From: Rhodothermales bacterium
Lineage (GTDB): Bacteria; Bacteroidota; Rhodothermia; Rhodothermales; JANQRZ01
Direction of reading: 5' to 3'
Length of the DNA: 64,000 bases
Assembly (NCBI GenBank): GCA_028284265.1
Contig: JANQRZ010000024.1
Location: 1 to 64,000, forward strand
Part shown: positions 25,691 to 33,756 of the stretch, one piece after another
How the letters are laid out: every line of letters begins with the position of its first letter
Position numbering within the stretch: position 1 is the first letter of the stretch
Translations under genes and position numbers: made by a program
The notes under the pieces: generated by a model
The model's database searches: none
What the model saw: the letters and a program-made list of their open reading frames with translations, nothing else
What the model was told of the DNA's origin: nothing

Positions 25691-27025
25691 TCAGGAGTCC
25701 TCTTTATTCTTAGCCCTTCTCTCATTTAGGGCACTTGTATAGGGCCTGTTACGCTTGAGTCCTATTATTTTGCTTTGTCTACCCTTATTTATGTATGAAT
25801 CTTTTCTAATGGGAGATAGCTTACTGATAGGAATGGACTTCTTTTGAATACCAATCCTGGATATGCCAGTTACATCCGTAGGTGTTTGGTATATCACCCC
25901 AGGACTCTTTCGCTTCTCGAGTTCTTGGAATAGCTGACCGCTTCTACGCTTGAGTATTGAGTGCGCACGTTGGAGCATTTGGTGCCTTCTGGATAGCTGG
26001 GCGTACGAGTTCTTTAAAGTCACCAAACCGACCCGTTCTCGGACGGCTGCCATCACCTCGTTGGTGCGGGCGTTAGCGCGGGCGGCTCCGTCGCGGAGCA
26101 CATCGCGGACGAAGTCAGGGCGCTCGGCTAGGTTTTTCCGGCGCTCTCGGGCTTCGGCAAAGTAGTCCGTGATGAGGCCGAGCAGCTCTTTCTTGGCGTG
26201 CCCATAGCCGTACCCGCCCGCCCGGTAGGCCGCGGCAATCTCCTCGCGCTTCGCGTCGTCGGCGAAGAGTTTGATGAGGGCAAAGACGTTGTCGGCCTCA
26301 GGGTCTTTCGGCTCTTCGAGCGGTGTCGAGTCGGTGATGATGCCCATGACGGTTTTCTTGAGACGCTTGCCCTCATCGAAAATCTCGATGGTGTTGCCGT
26401 AGGACTTCGACATCTTGCGTCCGTCCACGCCGGGGACGACAGCGACATCGTCCAGAATCAGTGGTTCGGGGAGCGGGAAGAGCGGCTCCTCTTCCGGGCA
26501 GAACGCTTGGTTGAACCGCGCCGCCACGTCGCGGGTCATCTCGATGTGCTGCTTCTGGTCTTTCCCGACGGGCACGAGCAGGCCCGCGCCCTCCTTCCGA
26601 TAGATCAGGATGTCGGCGGCTTGGAGGATCGGGTACGTGAGCAGCCCAGCGTTGGCCGGGATGCCTTGCGCGACCTTGTCCTTGTACGACACGCCTTTCT
26701 CAAGATGGCTGACCGGTGTGAGGCAGAGGAGAATCCACGCCAACTCGGTCACGGCGGGCACGTCGCTCTGGAGGAAGAGCGCGGCCTCGTCCGGGTTGAA
26801 GCCGAGGGCGAGGTAGTCGAGCGCTACGTCGAGGCTGTAGCGCTCTAGCGCCTCAGCGTCGCGGACGGTCGTGAGCGCGTGGTAGTTGACGATGAAGTAG
26901 AACGCTTCCTGCTGCGTGTGCAGCCGGAGGTGCTGGCGGAGCGCGCCGAAGTAGTTGCCGATGTGGAGCGTCCCGGACGGCTGGATGCCGGAGACGACGG
27001 TCGCTGCGGTGTCGGTGGAAGTCAT
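25691..27025 (-). CDS. trpS: Tryptophanyl-tRNA synthetase with long basic C-terminal extension
   Basis: Charges tRNA-Trp. Class I synthetase signatures: GIQPSGTLHIGNYFGAL (HIGH-like), VPVGKDQKQHIEMTRD, and GRKMSKSYGN (KMSKS). Residues 1-334 correspond to a complete enzyme ending at the normal position (NEVMAAVRERVGL). A further 110 residues follow that have no counterpart in ordinary TrpS; they are strongly basic (about 26 Lys/Arg against 7 Asp/Glu) and are encoded by DNA much AT-richer than the rest of the gene. A lost stop codon after insertion of foreign DNA, or an RNA-binding tail, would both explain this. The start at 27025 is the one that fits the family. Preceded by a trp attenuator. 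Confidence 0.95.
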   Translation of the reverse strand: MTSTDTAATVVSGIQPSGTLHIGNYFGALRQHLRLHTQQEAFYFIVNYHALTTVRDAEALERYSLDVALDYLALGFNPDEAALFLQSDVPAVTELAWILLCLTPVSHLEKGVSYKDKVAQGIPANAGLLTYPILQAADILIYRKEGAGLLVPVGKDQKQHIEMTRDVAARFNQAFCPEEEPLFPLPEPLILDDVAVVPGVDGRKMSKSYGNTIEIFDEGKRLKKTVMGIITDSTPLEEPKDPEADNVFALIKLFADDAKREEIAAAYRAGGYGYGHAKKELLGLITDYFAEARERRKNLAERPDFVRDVLRDGAARANARTNEVMAAVRERVGLVTLKNSYAQLSRRHQMLQRAHSILKRRSGQLFQELEKRKSPGVIYQTPTDVTGISRIGIQKKSIPISKLSPIRKDSYINKGRQSKIIGLKRNRPYTSALNERRAKNKEDS

Positions 27026-27073
27026 CCGTAGATGGGAAAAGCGTGGCGAGAAGCTAGAAGGTAGCGAGGCGAC

Positions 27074-27104
27074 AAAAAAACCCGCTGCTCGGGTGAACAG
27101 CGGG
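27074..27104 (-). terminator. Rho-independent attenuator terminator before trpS
   Basis: On the minus strand CCCGCTGTTC (27104-27095) pairs with GAGCAGCGGG (27090-27081) around an ACCC loop, 10 bp with one G-U, followed at once by seven T (27080-27074). This lies between the leader-peptide stop and the trpS start. A competing pairing is possible between 27155-27148 (CAGTGGGC) and 27105-27098 (GCCCGCTG), which would break the terminator, so the element fits a leader-peptide attenuator. Confidence 0.85.
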
Positions 27105-27126
27105 CGGCAATTCGGTAGCTCGGCGG

Positions 27127-27213
27127 TTATGCGGCAGCGCACGAGCGGCCCACTGTCTGGGGGGAGGTCCACCAGAGCCAGCTACCGTGGGCGGTATGGG
27201 CGTGTGTGTGCAT
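27127..27213 (-). CDS. trpL: Tryptophan leader peptide (28 aa)
   Basis: Short frame from ATG 27213 to TAA 27127, directly upstream of the attenuator and trpS. Residues 12-15 are Trp-Leu-Trp-Trp, three Trp codons in four, in a peptide of 28; the N-terminus is His/Thr/Ala-rich. RNA around the Trp codons (27187-27180, CGGTAGCT) is perfectly complementary to 27120-27113 (AGCTACCG), the segment just before the terminator. A ribosome stalled at the Trp codons would block this pairing and allow the antiterminator. The layout therefore matches transcription attenuation by tryptophan. A possible -35/-10 pair (TTGCTT, 17 bp, TATCCT at 27252-27224) would put the RNA start only a few bases before the ATG. 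Confidence 0.82.
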   Translation of the reverse strand: MHTHAHTAHGSWLWWTSPQTVGRSCAAA

Positions 27214-27223
27214 CACGGCAGCA

Positions 27224-27252
27224 AGGATACGCCGATCTAGGCGTGGAAGCAA
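27224..27252 (-). promoter_or_regulatory. Possible sigma-70-like promoter of the trp leader
   Basis: Minus-strand TTGCTT (27252-27247) and TATCCT (27229-27224) with a 17-bp spacer. The predicted start would be near 27217, making the leader peptide nearly leaderless. Bacteroidota promoters often differ from this consensus, so support is weak. Confidence 0.3.
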
Positions 27253-27312
27253 CCGCATCTTTTCGAGCGAGGCCTCGAACAAGGGACCGAATCACTCACT
27301 CGACCCGTCTCC

Positions 27313-28629
27313 ATGTCCGGTTTGCTACGCCTCGCTCTCTTGCTTCTCGTTGCGGCCCCTGTCGCTGCACAGCCCGCTGCCGACCTCGTCCGCGTCCCCG
27401 CAGACATTGGCATCTGGCACAACATCAGTCTCAGTGATGCACTCATTCAGGACACGACACAGCAGGCGCTGAATCACCTCGCGCTTGCCCTTCCGCTTCA
27501 TCGGGCGGGTCAACTCGAAGGCGTAGCGGTAGGGGTGTTCGGGACGGCGTATGATCAGAAAGTCTACGGCGTGCAGGCCTCAGGCCTTGCCAACATCGCA
27601 GGCGAGGATGCGGTCGCCGTGCAGGTTGCGGGACTCGCCAACGTCGTCGGTGAGCAGATGACGGGTATTCAGGCGTCGGGCCTCGCCAACATCGCCGGAA
27701 GCCGGGTGGCCGGTGTGCAAGTAGCGGGGCTTGCCAACGTCGTCGGCGAAGAGGGGGGGGGCGTGCAGGCGGCGGGGCTGGCGAATATTGCTGGGGAGCA
27801 ATTTGCTGGTATTCAGGCGTCGGGCTTTGCGAACATCGCAGGTGAGGAGTTCCGCGGGATTCAGTCGTCTGGGTTCGCCAACATTGCGGGAGAGGATGCC
27901 GAGGGGGGGCAGTTCACGGGCTTTGCCAACATCGTGGGGGAGGATATGCTCGGTGTGCAGGCCGCTGGACTGGCGAACATCACCGGGGCGGACCTGCTCG
28001 GCCTACAGGCGTCGTTGTTCAACGTGGTCGGCGAGACGATGCGTGGGGCACAGGTCGGGCTTGTCAACGTGGCGGCGGAGTCCGCAGGGTTACAGATCGG
28101 CCTCGTCAACGCCGCAGGCGAGCAGCACGGAATCCCCATCGGTCTGTACTCGCGGACTGGCGGTGTGCCTGTTCTCCTCGACGCGTGGAGCGATGAGACG
28201 GCCGCGCTGCACATCGGCGTGCGCTCCGGTAGTGCGGTCGTGTCGAACTACGCCGGGATCAGCACGCGGCCTTTCGCCGACGAGGCGCTGCGGTGGGGTG
28301 TATTCGCTGGACTCGGCGTCGAGCAGCCTATCAACCGGCGCACGGCATGGGGGATCGACGCCTTCGCACACGGTCTTTTTGCCGAAGACCTCGGCGGGAG
28401 CGCTAGCTTGCTGGTGCGGCTTCGTGCCATCGTCACGCACGAACTTGGCGGGCGGACGGCTTTGTTCGGCGGGCCTTCCCTCAGCCTGTTCCTATCCGAG
28501 GAAAACGACGGAGAGAGCCTCGCCCCGTTTTCGATCTACGAAACCGCCAACGCCGACGGCACCGGCGGCTTCGTTCGCATATGGCCCGGCCTCGAAGCCG
28601 GACTCCGCATTCAGATTACCCGCAACTAG
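27313..28629 (+). CDS. LA_2272-type surface repeat protein
   Basis: 438 residues with a signal peptide (residues 1-20, ending PVAAQ). Residues 86-275 are about twelve tandem copies of a 16-residue unit G-(V/I)-Q-x-(S/A)-G-(L/F)-A-N-(I/V)-x-G-E-x-x-x, the pattern seen in the LA_2272 family of surface repeat proteins. The last three units shrink to 14-15 residues. A C-terminal beta-rich region (280-438) with alternating strands and an IQITRN end could be a barrel or plug that anchors it in the outer membrane. Function unknown. It is transcribed divergently from the trp leader; its stop codon overlaps that of the next gene on the other strand. Confidence 0.8.
   Translation: MSGLLRLALLLLVAAPVAAQPAADLVRVPADIGIWHNISLSDALIQDTTQQALNHLALALPLHRAGQLEGVAVGVFGTAYDQKVYGVQASGLANIAGEDAVAVQVAGLANVVGEQMTGIQASGLANIAGSRVAGVQVAGLANVVGEEGGGVQAAGLANIAGEQFAGIQASGFANIAGEEFRGIQSSGFANIAGEDAEGGQFTGFANIVGEDMLGVQAAGLANITGADLLGLQASLFNVVGETMRGAQVGLVNVAAESAGLQIGLVNAAGEQHGIPIGLYSRTGGVPVLLDAWSDETAALHIGVRSGSAVVSNYAGISTRPFADEALRWGVFAGLGVEQPINRRTAWGIDAFAHGLFAEDLGGSASLLVRLRAIVTHELGGRTALFGGPSLSLFLSEENDGESLAPFSIYETANADGTGGFVRIWPGLEAGLRIQITRN
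27568..28150 (+). repeat. Tandem 48-bp coding repeats
   Basis: About twelve in-frame repeats of 48 bp encode the 16-residue GLANIAGE-type units of the LA_2272-like protein. Units are diverged at the DNA level but most keep the words CTCGCCAACATC or GGCTTTGCCAACATC, so slippage or recombination could change copy number. Confidence 0.8.
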
Positions 28630-29108
28630 GCCGTCGCCGGACGACGCATCCGCGTTACGAAAGGGTGGAGCGCGCCGAGCCGCGCTTCGCTGCCCTTGAT
28701 GTTGTTCTCCAAGATGGCCGTCGAGCGGAGTTGCTGGTGCGGCAGGTCGAGCGCGTCCTGAATGGCTTCGCGATACGCCCGCTCGATGTCATCCAACCGG
28801 TGGACCATTTCGGCATCAGTCCCGCCGAGGTCAAGGTCTGTATCGAGATCGACGCCGTTCGGGGGGATGCCTCCAAGCGAGAGCACGGTTTCCTTCAGCT
28901 TTGCCAACTCGGTTCGGGTGCGGTTCATCCCCTCGTTGAGTGAGGCGGCGAGGTCACGGTCAGCGAAGCGCCGGAGGGCGGCATCGTAGGCGAGGATCAG
29001 CTTGCCGTGTTGCTCCACGAGGGGGTTCATCGCGGCCACCGACTCGGCGCGGGTCATCGAGTAGCCAGCGCCGCCCCGGTTCAGGATCGGCTTGAGGACG
29101 TTGTACAT
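28626..29108 (-). CDS. Four-helix-bundle (ferritin-like) hypothetical protein
   Basis: 160 residues, nearly all predicted helix with long amphipathic stretches (MTRAESVAAMNPLVEQHGKLILAYDAALRRF; ASLNEGMNRTRTELAKLKETVLSL; MVHRLDDIERAYREAIQDAL; LRSTAILENNIKGSEARLGAL). Length and helix arrangement resemble ferritin-like or DUF2383-type stress proteins, but the metal-binding ExxH pairs are not evident, so metal binding is doubtful. Met at 29108 chosen; upstream in-frame residues are non-coding in character. The stop codon shares its bases with that of the convergent repeat protein (CTAG). Same strand as the DsbA-like gene 28 bases upstream. Confidence 0.65.
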   Translation of the reverse strand: MYNVLKPILNRGGAGYSMTRAESVAAMNPLVEQHGKLILAYDAALRRFADRDLAASLNEGMNRTRTELAKLKETVLSLGGIPPNGVDLDTDLDLGGTDAEMVHRLDDIERAYREAIQDALDLPHQQLRSTAILENNIKGSEARLGALHPFVTRMRRPATA

Positions 29109-29136
29109 GGCAGGGCGGGTTTGGCGGGAGAGAGCG

Positions 29137-30063
29137 TTACGAGTCGGCGTTAGCCTTGTCGATGGCGGCCTCGAAGTCGGCGAGCGGCTTGGCCCCATTC
29201 AGGAACTCACCGTTGACGAAGAAGCCCGGCGTGCCACTGACGCCCATCTCTTGGGCAAGCGACATGGAAGCGTTGAGCGCGGCGACCGCTCCTGCGTTCG
29301 CCGATTCATCGGTCCCGTCGGTGCAGGCGAGCCATGAGTCCATATCGAGGTTGGAGTTGGCGAGGTAGCCCTGGCTTTGCTCGATGACGTTGCTCGTGTT
29401 GAGGGAGCGCTGGTTGGCGAAGTAGCCATCGTGGAGCATCCAGAACGCCTCGTCGTCCTGCTGGGCGGCGCAGAGCGCGGCAATCGAGGCCGGGCGAGCC
29501 CACGGGTGGTTCGGGAGGGGGTACTGCATGTAAACGAACTTGACATCGTCGCCACGCTTCTCGATCAACTCTTCCATCGTCGTGGCCGCGCGTGCGCAGT
29601 AGGGACACTGGAAATCTGAGAACTCGACCACGGTGACGGGCGCATCGGGGTTGCCGCGCACGGGAAGCCCCGCGATGGCTTCGTTGAGGGTGGCGGCCCG
29701 CTCGGCCATTTCCTGTCGTGCTGCCGCTTCGCGCTCGGCGAGGGCTTCGGCGAGACCGGCCTCGTCCCGGCTGACGTCCACCGGATCAGCAGCGATGAGG
29801 TAGAGCTTCGTGTTGTCGTCCGTGACGAGGAAGCGTTGCGTCTGCTGGCCGTTGACGATGAATGAGCCTTCCATTAGCCCGTCCACGCCTGTCGGTGAGA
29901 ACTCGCCCATCTCCACTTGGTACTGATCGAGCTGTGGGAACTCGAAGCGGAGGTTCGTGAGGATTTGAGATTTCCGGTCTTCATCCGGCGTCGCCGACTG
30001 GCCGCAGGCGGGGCCGGTGAAGAGGACGAAAGAGAGGAGAGGGAGGACAAACAGGCGCTTCAT
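29137..30063 (-). CDS. DsbA-family thioredoxin-like protein, exported
   Basis: 308 residues. An N-terminal signal segment (MKRLFVLPLLSFVLF) ends near Cys20, which may be a weak lipobox. Residues about 28-130 form a separate N-terminal domain reminiscent of DsbC/DsbG-type dimerisation regions. The thioredoxin-fold DSBA domain follows (APVTVVEFSDFQCPYC) with active-site C153-P-Y-C156 and the cis-Pro loop GVSGTPGFFVNG. Role: oxidation or isomerisation of disulfides in exported proteins; no DsbB partner nearby. Start at 30063 fits the signal peptide. Confidence 0.9.
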   Translation of the reverse strand: MKRLFVLPLLSFVLFTGPACGQSATPDEDRKSQILTNLRFEFPQLDQYQVEMGEFSPTGVDGLMEGSFIVNGQQTQRFLVTDDNTKLYLIAADPVDVSRDEAGLAEALAEREAAARQEMAERAATLNEAIAGLPVRGNPDAPVTVVEFSDFQCPYCARAATTMEELIEKRGDDVKFVYMQYPLPNHPWARPASIAALCAAQQDDEAFWMLHDGYFANQRSLNTSNVIEQSQGYLANSNLDMDSWLACTDGTDESANAGAVAALNASMSLAQEMGVSGTPGFFVNGEFLNGAKPLADFEAAIDKANADS

Positions 30064-30202
30064 CGCGTCGGGGTTCGGGGGCTTGGGGATGGGGAAACTA
30101 GGGTGATGGAGCCAGAACGTACTCCTATCGCACCACATTGTTTAATCGGAGCCATCCTCTTTTAGCTAAAGAGCGGTAAAGATACGAGCCGTTGCCAGCC
30201 TC

Positions 30203-31777
30203 TTACTCCTCTAGCCCGAGTGCTGCCGCCAGCACGGCGTCATGACCGTATACGTCGTCATAGAACGAGAGGCCGCCCTCCGTGTCGGCGTGTGCCGTGA
30301 GATAGACAAGGTGGACGAGGAGCGGCTCGTCGAGTGCGACATTCTTCGTGCGACGGGCCGAGAAGACGTCGTCTACCTCCTCACCTTCCCAGTCCTGCCG
30401 GGCGAGGAGGTGCGCGGCGAGGTCGCGTGGTTGCTCGGCGCGGATGCAGCCGTGCGAGAACGCCCGCCGCGACCGCCCGAAGAGGCGTTTCTGGTTGGTG
30501 TCGTGGATATAGATGTCGTGCTTGTTCGGGAAGGCGAACTTGACGGTCCCGAGCGGATTGGCCGGGCCGGGCGACTGGATGAAGAAGTAGTCGTAGGCTC
30601 CGGCCTCGTCCCAGTTGACGGTCGCGGGGTCCACGCGCGCGCCCTTGTGGTAGACGTTGTAGCCCCGGCTCGACAGGTACTCGCTGCCGCGGCTGCGGGC
30701 GAGCGGCAGCGTTTCGGCGGAGGCAATCGACGGCGGGACGCCCCACGTCGGGTGGAAGATGACGGCCTCCATCGTGTCGCTCAGGACGGGGGTGTACCAG
30801 CTTTTCTTGCCGACCACCACATTCATCGCGAGGGTTTCTACCCCGTATTCCATCACCTGAAGGCGGAACGATGGGAGGTTGACGAAGACATGCCGCGTGC
30901 CGAGGCTGTCGGGGAGCCAGCGCCAGCGCTCTAGGTTGAGGAGGATCGCGTCGGTCCAGTCTTCGGACGAGCGGTTGAGGGCGTGGCGGGTCGGCTGGTC
31001 GACGGTGCCGTTGGCTTCCAGTCCGTGCCGCGTTTGGAACCGGCGGACGACCTCGGATAGCTCGGCGGTGTAGATGAGGTTGAGGCTGTCGGGTGTCTCG
31101 GGGACGACCTCGCCGAAGAGGTCGAGGCGCTGACGGACGAGCGGCACACGGACACTCTCGTGACCGATTTCTAGGGTGCGGGCGGGGAGGATGATCGGAA
31201 GGTCAGCGTCGGCGGCAGCGCGAGTGCGAGCGAGGGCATCGCGGAGTCGGTCGTAGGCCGGGTGCTGTGGGCGCAGGCTGTCGAGCGCGCTGTCGAAATC
31301 ACCGGAAGCGAGGGCCTGTTCGAGCAGCGCGACGAGGTCGCGCTCGCGGTGCGCCGGGTACCACTTCTCGTAGAGCGTGCTCGGGTCCACGCGCCCGCGC
31401 AGGAGGTGCTCGCCGAGGTGGAGGAAGGCGTCGGTCAAAAGGAGGTCGAGGTCGGCTGCGGTTTCTTCGTCAAGGTCACGGCCAAGCAGGCCGAGGAGGC
31501 GGTCGAGGTGGTAGGCTTCGGGATGGAGGCCGTCGTCCTTGCTGGCGTTGATCTGCTCCACAAGCTCGGTGGCGTGCGTACCCCAAGCGTGGGCATACGC
31601 ACGCGCGGCGTAGAACCGGAACAGGTCGGGATGCACGGCGAGGGCTTCAGAGCCGACGAAGATGGTGCCGTCATCGACGGCTTCGAGCCGGTTGCGGAGT
31701 AGGTCGCTCGTGGGTGCCGCGAACAGCACCGGGGCACAGGCGAAGAGGGCGAGGAACAAGCAGGAAAAGCGGCGCAT
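30203..31777 (-). CDS. L,D-transpeptidase (YcbB/LdtD-like)
   Basis: Periplasmic enzyme that forms 3-3 cross-links in peptidoglycan, or attaches proteins to it. 524 residues with signal peptide (MRRFSCLFLALFACAPVLFAA). An N-terminal scaffold region (about 25-220) is followed by a peptidoglycan-binding domain (VVRRFQTRHGLEANGTVDQPTRHAL, near 250-275) and the YkuD catalytic domain (about 300-470). The catalytic motif SHGCIR gives H442 and C444; an upstream DIYIHDTN supplies the second His. The C-terminal 80 residues fit the LdtD family. Start at 31777 chosen over the in-frame Met at 31813 because of the signal peptide. Confidence 0.93.
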   Translation of the reverse strand: MRRFSCLFLALFACAPVLFAAPTSDLLRNRLEAVDDGTIFVGSEALAVHPDLFRFYAARAYAHAWGTHATELVEQINASKDDGLHPEAYHLDRLLGLLGRDLDEETAADLDLLLTDAFLHLGEHLLRGRVDPSTLYEKWYPAHRERDLVALLEQALASGDFDSALDSLRPQHPAYDRLRDALARTRAAADADLPIILPARTLEIGHESVRVPLVRQRLDLFGEVVPETPDSLNLIYTAELSEVVRRFQTRHGLEANGTVDQPTRHALNRSSEDWTDAILLNLERWRWLPDSLGTRHVFVNLPSFRLQVMEYGVETLAMNVVVGKKSWYTPVLSDTMEAVIFHPTWGVPPSIASAETLPLARSRGSEYLSSRGYNVYHKGARVDPATVNWDEAGAYDYFFIQSPGPANPLGTVKFAFPNKHDIYIHDTNQKRLFGRSRRAFSHGCIRAEQPRDLAAHLLARQDWEGEEVDDVFSARRTKNVALDEPLLVHLVYLTAHADTEGGLSFYDDVYGHDAVLAAALGLEE

Positions 31778-31915
31778 GGGAGCAGGAGCAGGTGGGATCG
31801 GCGAAGGGACCATGCCTTCGGATTGGGAATATCGGCAATACAGACAGCGCCTTCAACCCTCCGGGACACCATGCGGCATCGGCGCGTACAGGCAGCCTGA
31901 TTCCCGCCTCGTCCG

Positions 31916-32710
31916 ATGCCGCTTTCTCAAACCCGCCTCGACTTCGACCCCGCCCGCGACGGGTTCTCGTTCGCCAACTCGTTCCGCTGGACCGAGGTCG
32001 ACCTGTGGTTCCTTGACCGGATGGTGCGATCGCTCGCGGTGACGGGGGCAACGGTGTTGCCTGCGGCAGCGGCTACGCTGACGGGCGGACGGCGCGGCCT
32101 CGTAGCAGGCACAGCACTTGGACTCGTCCTCGGGCGGGTCGGACTCGCCGCTGGGCTGGTTCGGGCGGGTGCGCGGCAGTGGGCGTCGTTCGGGCTGTGC
32201 GGTGGGATGGCGCTTGCGGCGGCGGAGCGTTGGCCGCATCGGGCCGGGCTGACGACTGCGGAGCTTCGAGAGGAGAACGTCCGGCTTCTCCTCTGGCGAC
32301 GGCAGGCGCGCACGCTCCGTGCTTCAGGACGGACCTTCATCCGCTACTGGTTCGCCGCCCGGTCTGGTCGAACGGCCTTTGGAAAAGACCTCCGCCGCGA
32401 ATGGGCCGCTATTCGCGAGGAGATCGACGCGGACCGACCTGTCGTGCTCGGCCTCGTCGGGGATGCGCCCGATCCGTTCAGCCAGCATCAGGTGCTCGCC
32501 TACGGCTACGCCGGGACCGACGACCGGGGGACGCTGTTCGTCTACGACCCCAACTGCCCCGGTAAGGAGAAAACCATCGCCTTCACCCTCGCCGACGCGC
32601 ACGCTCACATTACCACCGACCTGCTCGTCGGCCCGACAGCTCGCGGCAGCTATCACATCAGCACGCGACCGGGGCACCTCGACATGGTTTTTCGTGTGCC
32701 GGTCGTCTGA
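31916..32710 (+). CDS. Papain-like putative cysteine protease with Ala/Gly-rich insert
   Basis: 264 residues. Candidate catalytic residues in the order of C39/papain-like peptidases: Cys95 in FGLCGGMAL, His191 in QHQVLAYGY, and the Asp211/Asn213 pair in FVYDPNCPG. An N-terminal NSFRW motif is shared by related hypothetical proteins that I recall from Actinobacteria. Unusual: between NSFRW and the Cys lies an Ala/Gly/Leu-rich hydrophobic stretch (about 39-85) that could cross or dip into the membrane twice. Substrate unknown. Divergent from the L,D-transpeptidase; its stop is 3 bases from the convergent next gene. Confidence 0.55.
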   Translation: MPLSQTRLDFDPARDGFSFANSFRWTEVDLWFLDRMVRSLAVTGATVLPAAAATLTGGRRGLVAGTALGLVLGRVGLAAGLVRAGARQWASFGLCGGMALAAAERWPHRAGLTTAELREENVRLLLWRRQARTLRASGRTFIRYWFAARSGRTAFGKDLRREWAAIREEIDADRPVVLGLVGDAPDPFSQHQVLAYGYAGTDDRGTLFVYDPNCPGKEKTIAFTLADAHAHITTDLLVGPTARGSYHISTRPGHLDMVFRVPVV

Positions 32711-32713
32711 GGC

Positions 32714-33229
32714 TCAGTGGAGGGGGAGCGAGTACGAGACGCGCAGCGCACTAGCGGCTTGGTCGCCCGGCGCGTCGAGTCGTACCCACTCCCATTGCGT
32801 ACTTCGGATGAGCGAGCCGATGGTGGCCCCCACGGCCCCGCCGATGAGAATGCCGAAGAGACCTTTGTGCAATGTGGCACTCATCTCGTCCGGTGCCGGG
32901 GTGTTCTCGAAGTCCTCTGCTGATCCGATGAGCGCGCCAGCAAGGCCGCCCACTGCTAGCCCGATGATTCCTCCTGTAACGCCGTAGCTCCGAGACTTGC
33001 GTGCCACCTCGACGCGCTGCACGAGGGAGCGAGGATAGGCGTGGTCGGTGAGATAGAGCGAGTCGCGACCCATGCCATCGAAGGTGCCAACCACGGTTAC
33101 GTTGTGGCGAAGCGCCCGATCCCGCACCACAAGGCGCACGGTTTCGCCATACGTCGGCGGTAACGCTTGTGCCATCGCGGCGTCGCAGGTGAGCATCGCA
33201 AGCAGCAGGACGGGTACATACCTCGTCAT
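32714..33229 (-). CDS. Exported hypothetical protein with glycine-zipper region
   Basis: 171 residues; signal peptide 1-21 (ending AMAQA). The mature N-terminal half (VRLVVRDRALRHNVTVVGTFDGMGRDSLYL) looks like a small beta domain; the middle holds two Gly/Ala/Ile-rich segments (GGIIGLAVGGLAGALIGS and GLFGILIGGAVGATIGS) that are glycine-zipper membrane segments. No recognised family. It overlaps the HhH-GPD gene by 4 bases (ATGA). Confidence 0.6.
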   Translation of the reverse strand: MTRYVPVLLLAMLTCDAAMAQALPPTYGETVRLVVRDRALRHNVTVVGTFDGMGRDSLYLTDHAYPRSLVQRVEVARKSRSYGVTGGIIGLAVGGLAGALIGSAEDFENTPAPDEMSATLHKGLFGILIGGAVGATIGSLIRSTQWEWVRLDAPGDQAASALRVSYSLPLH

Positions 33230-33756
33230 CCGTTCGCGGCGAGGTCGTGGTCTTGGAAATAGTAGAGGCAGTATTTCAGCTTCTTCGCCTTGAGCGGCCC
33301 GAAGCCGGGCAGCGTCTGGATGCGCTTCTCGACGGTGGCGAGGTCGGCCCCGTCGGCCCAGAGGTTGACCGCGTCGCCGCCGTGCTCGTCGGCGAGCAGT
33401 TGGGCGACGGCTTGGGTACGGTCGGCCATCGTGTTGGTGAAGCGGTGGACGGCCGGTGACTCGGCGAAGACGGCCTTAAAGTCGTCCGGATCGTGCGCGG
33501 CGAGCTTCGCCATGTCGAAGTGGCCGAGGCGCTGCTTCAGCTTGAGTGGCCCGCAGAAGGCGGTCTCGGCGAGGACGCGCTGGTCGAAGAGGAGGCCGAA
33601 GAGGACCGCGTTGGCGTCGTCGCGGAGGAACTGGTCGGCGTCGGGGTCTTTGGTGGCGGTGCCTTCCTGCTGGAGCCGGTCCAGCATGCGGACGAGGCCG
33701 CCGTCGAGTTCGGAGTAATCGGCTGCTACGGACATGGGCATGGGTGGAGGTGTCAT
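33226..33756 (-). CDS. HhH-GPD-type base-excision-repair-like protein
   Basis: 176 residues. The N-terminal part has the DDANAVLFGLLFDQRVLAETAFCGPLKLKQRLG stretch of a small HhH-GPD family of putative DNA glycosylases, and the helix-hairpin-helix region lies in LPGFGPLKAKKLKYCL. The canonical catalytic Lys/Asp of endonuclease III-type enzymes and the Fe-S cluster cysteines are not clearly present, so activity is uncertain. The start at 33756 is set by a 4-base overlap with the stop of the HD gene. Probable role: recognition or repair of a damaged base. Confidence 0.75.
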   Translation of the reverse strand: MTPPPMPMSVAADYSELDGGLVRMLDRLQQEGTATKDPDADQFLRDDANAVLFGLLFDQRVLAETAFCGPLKLKQRLGHFDMAKLAAHDPDDFKAVFAESPAVHRFTNTMADRTQAVAQLLADEHGGDAVNLWADGADLATVEKRIQTLPGFGPLKAKKLKYCLYYFQDHDLAANG

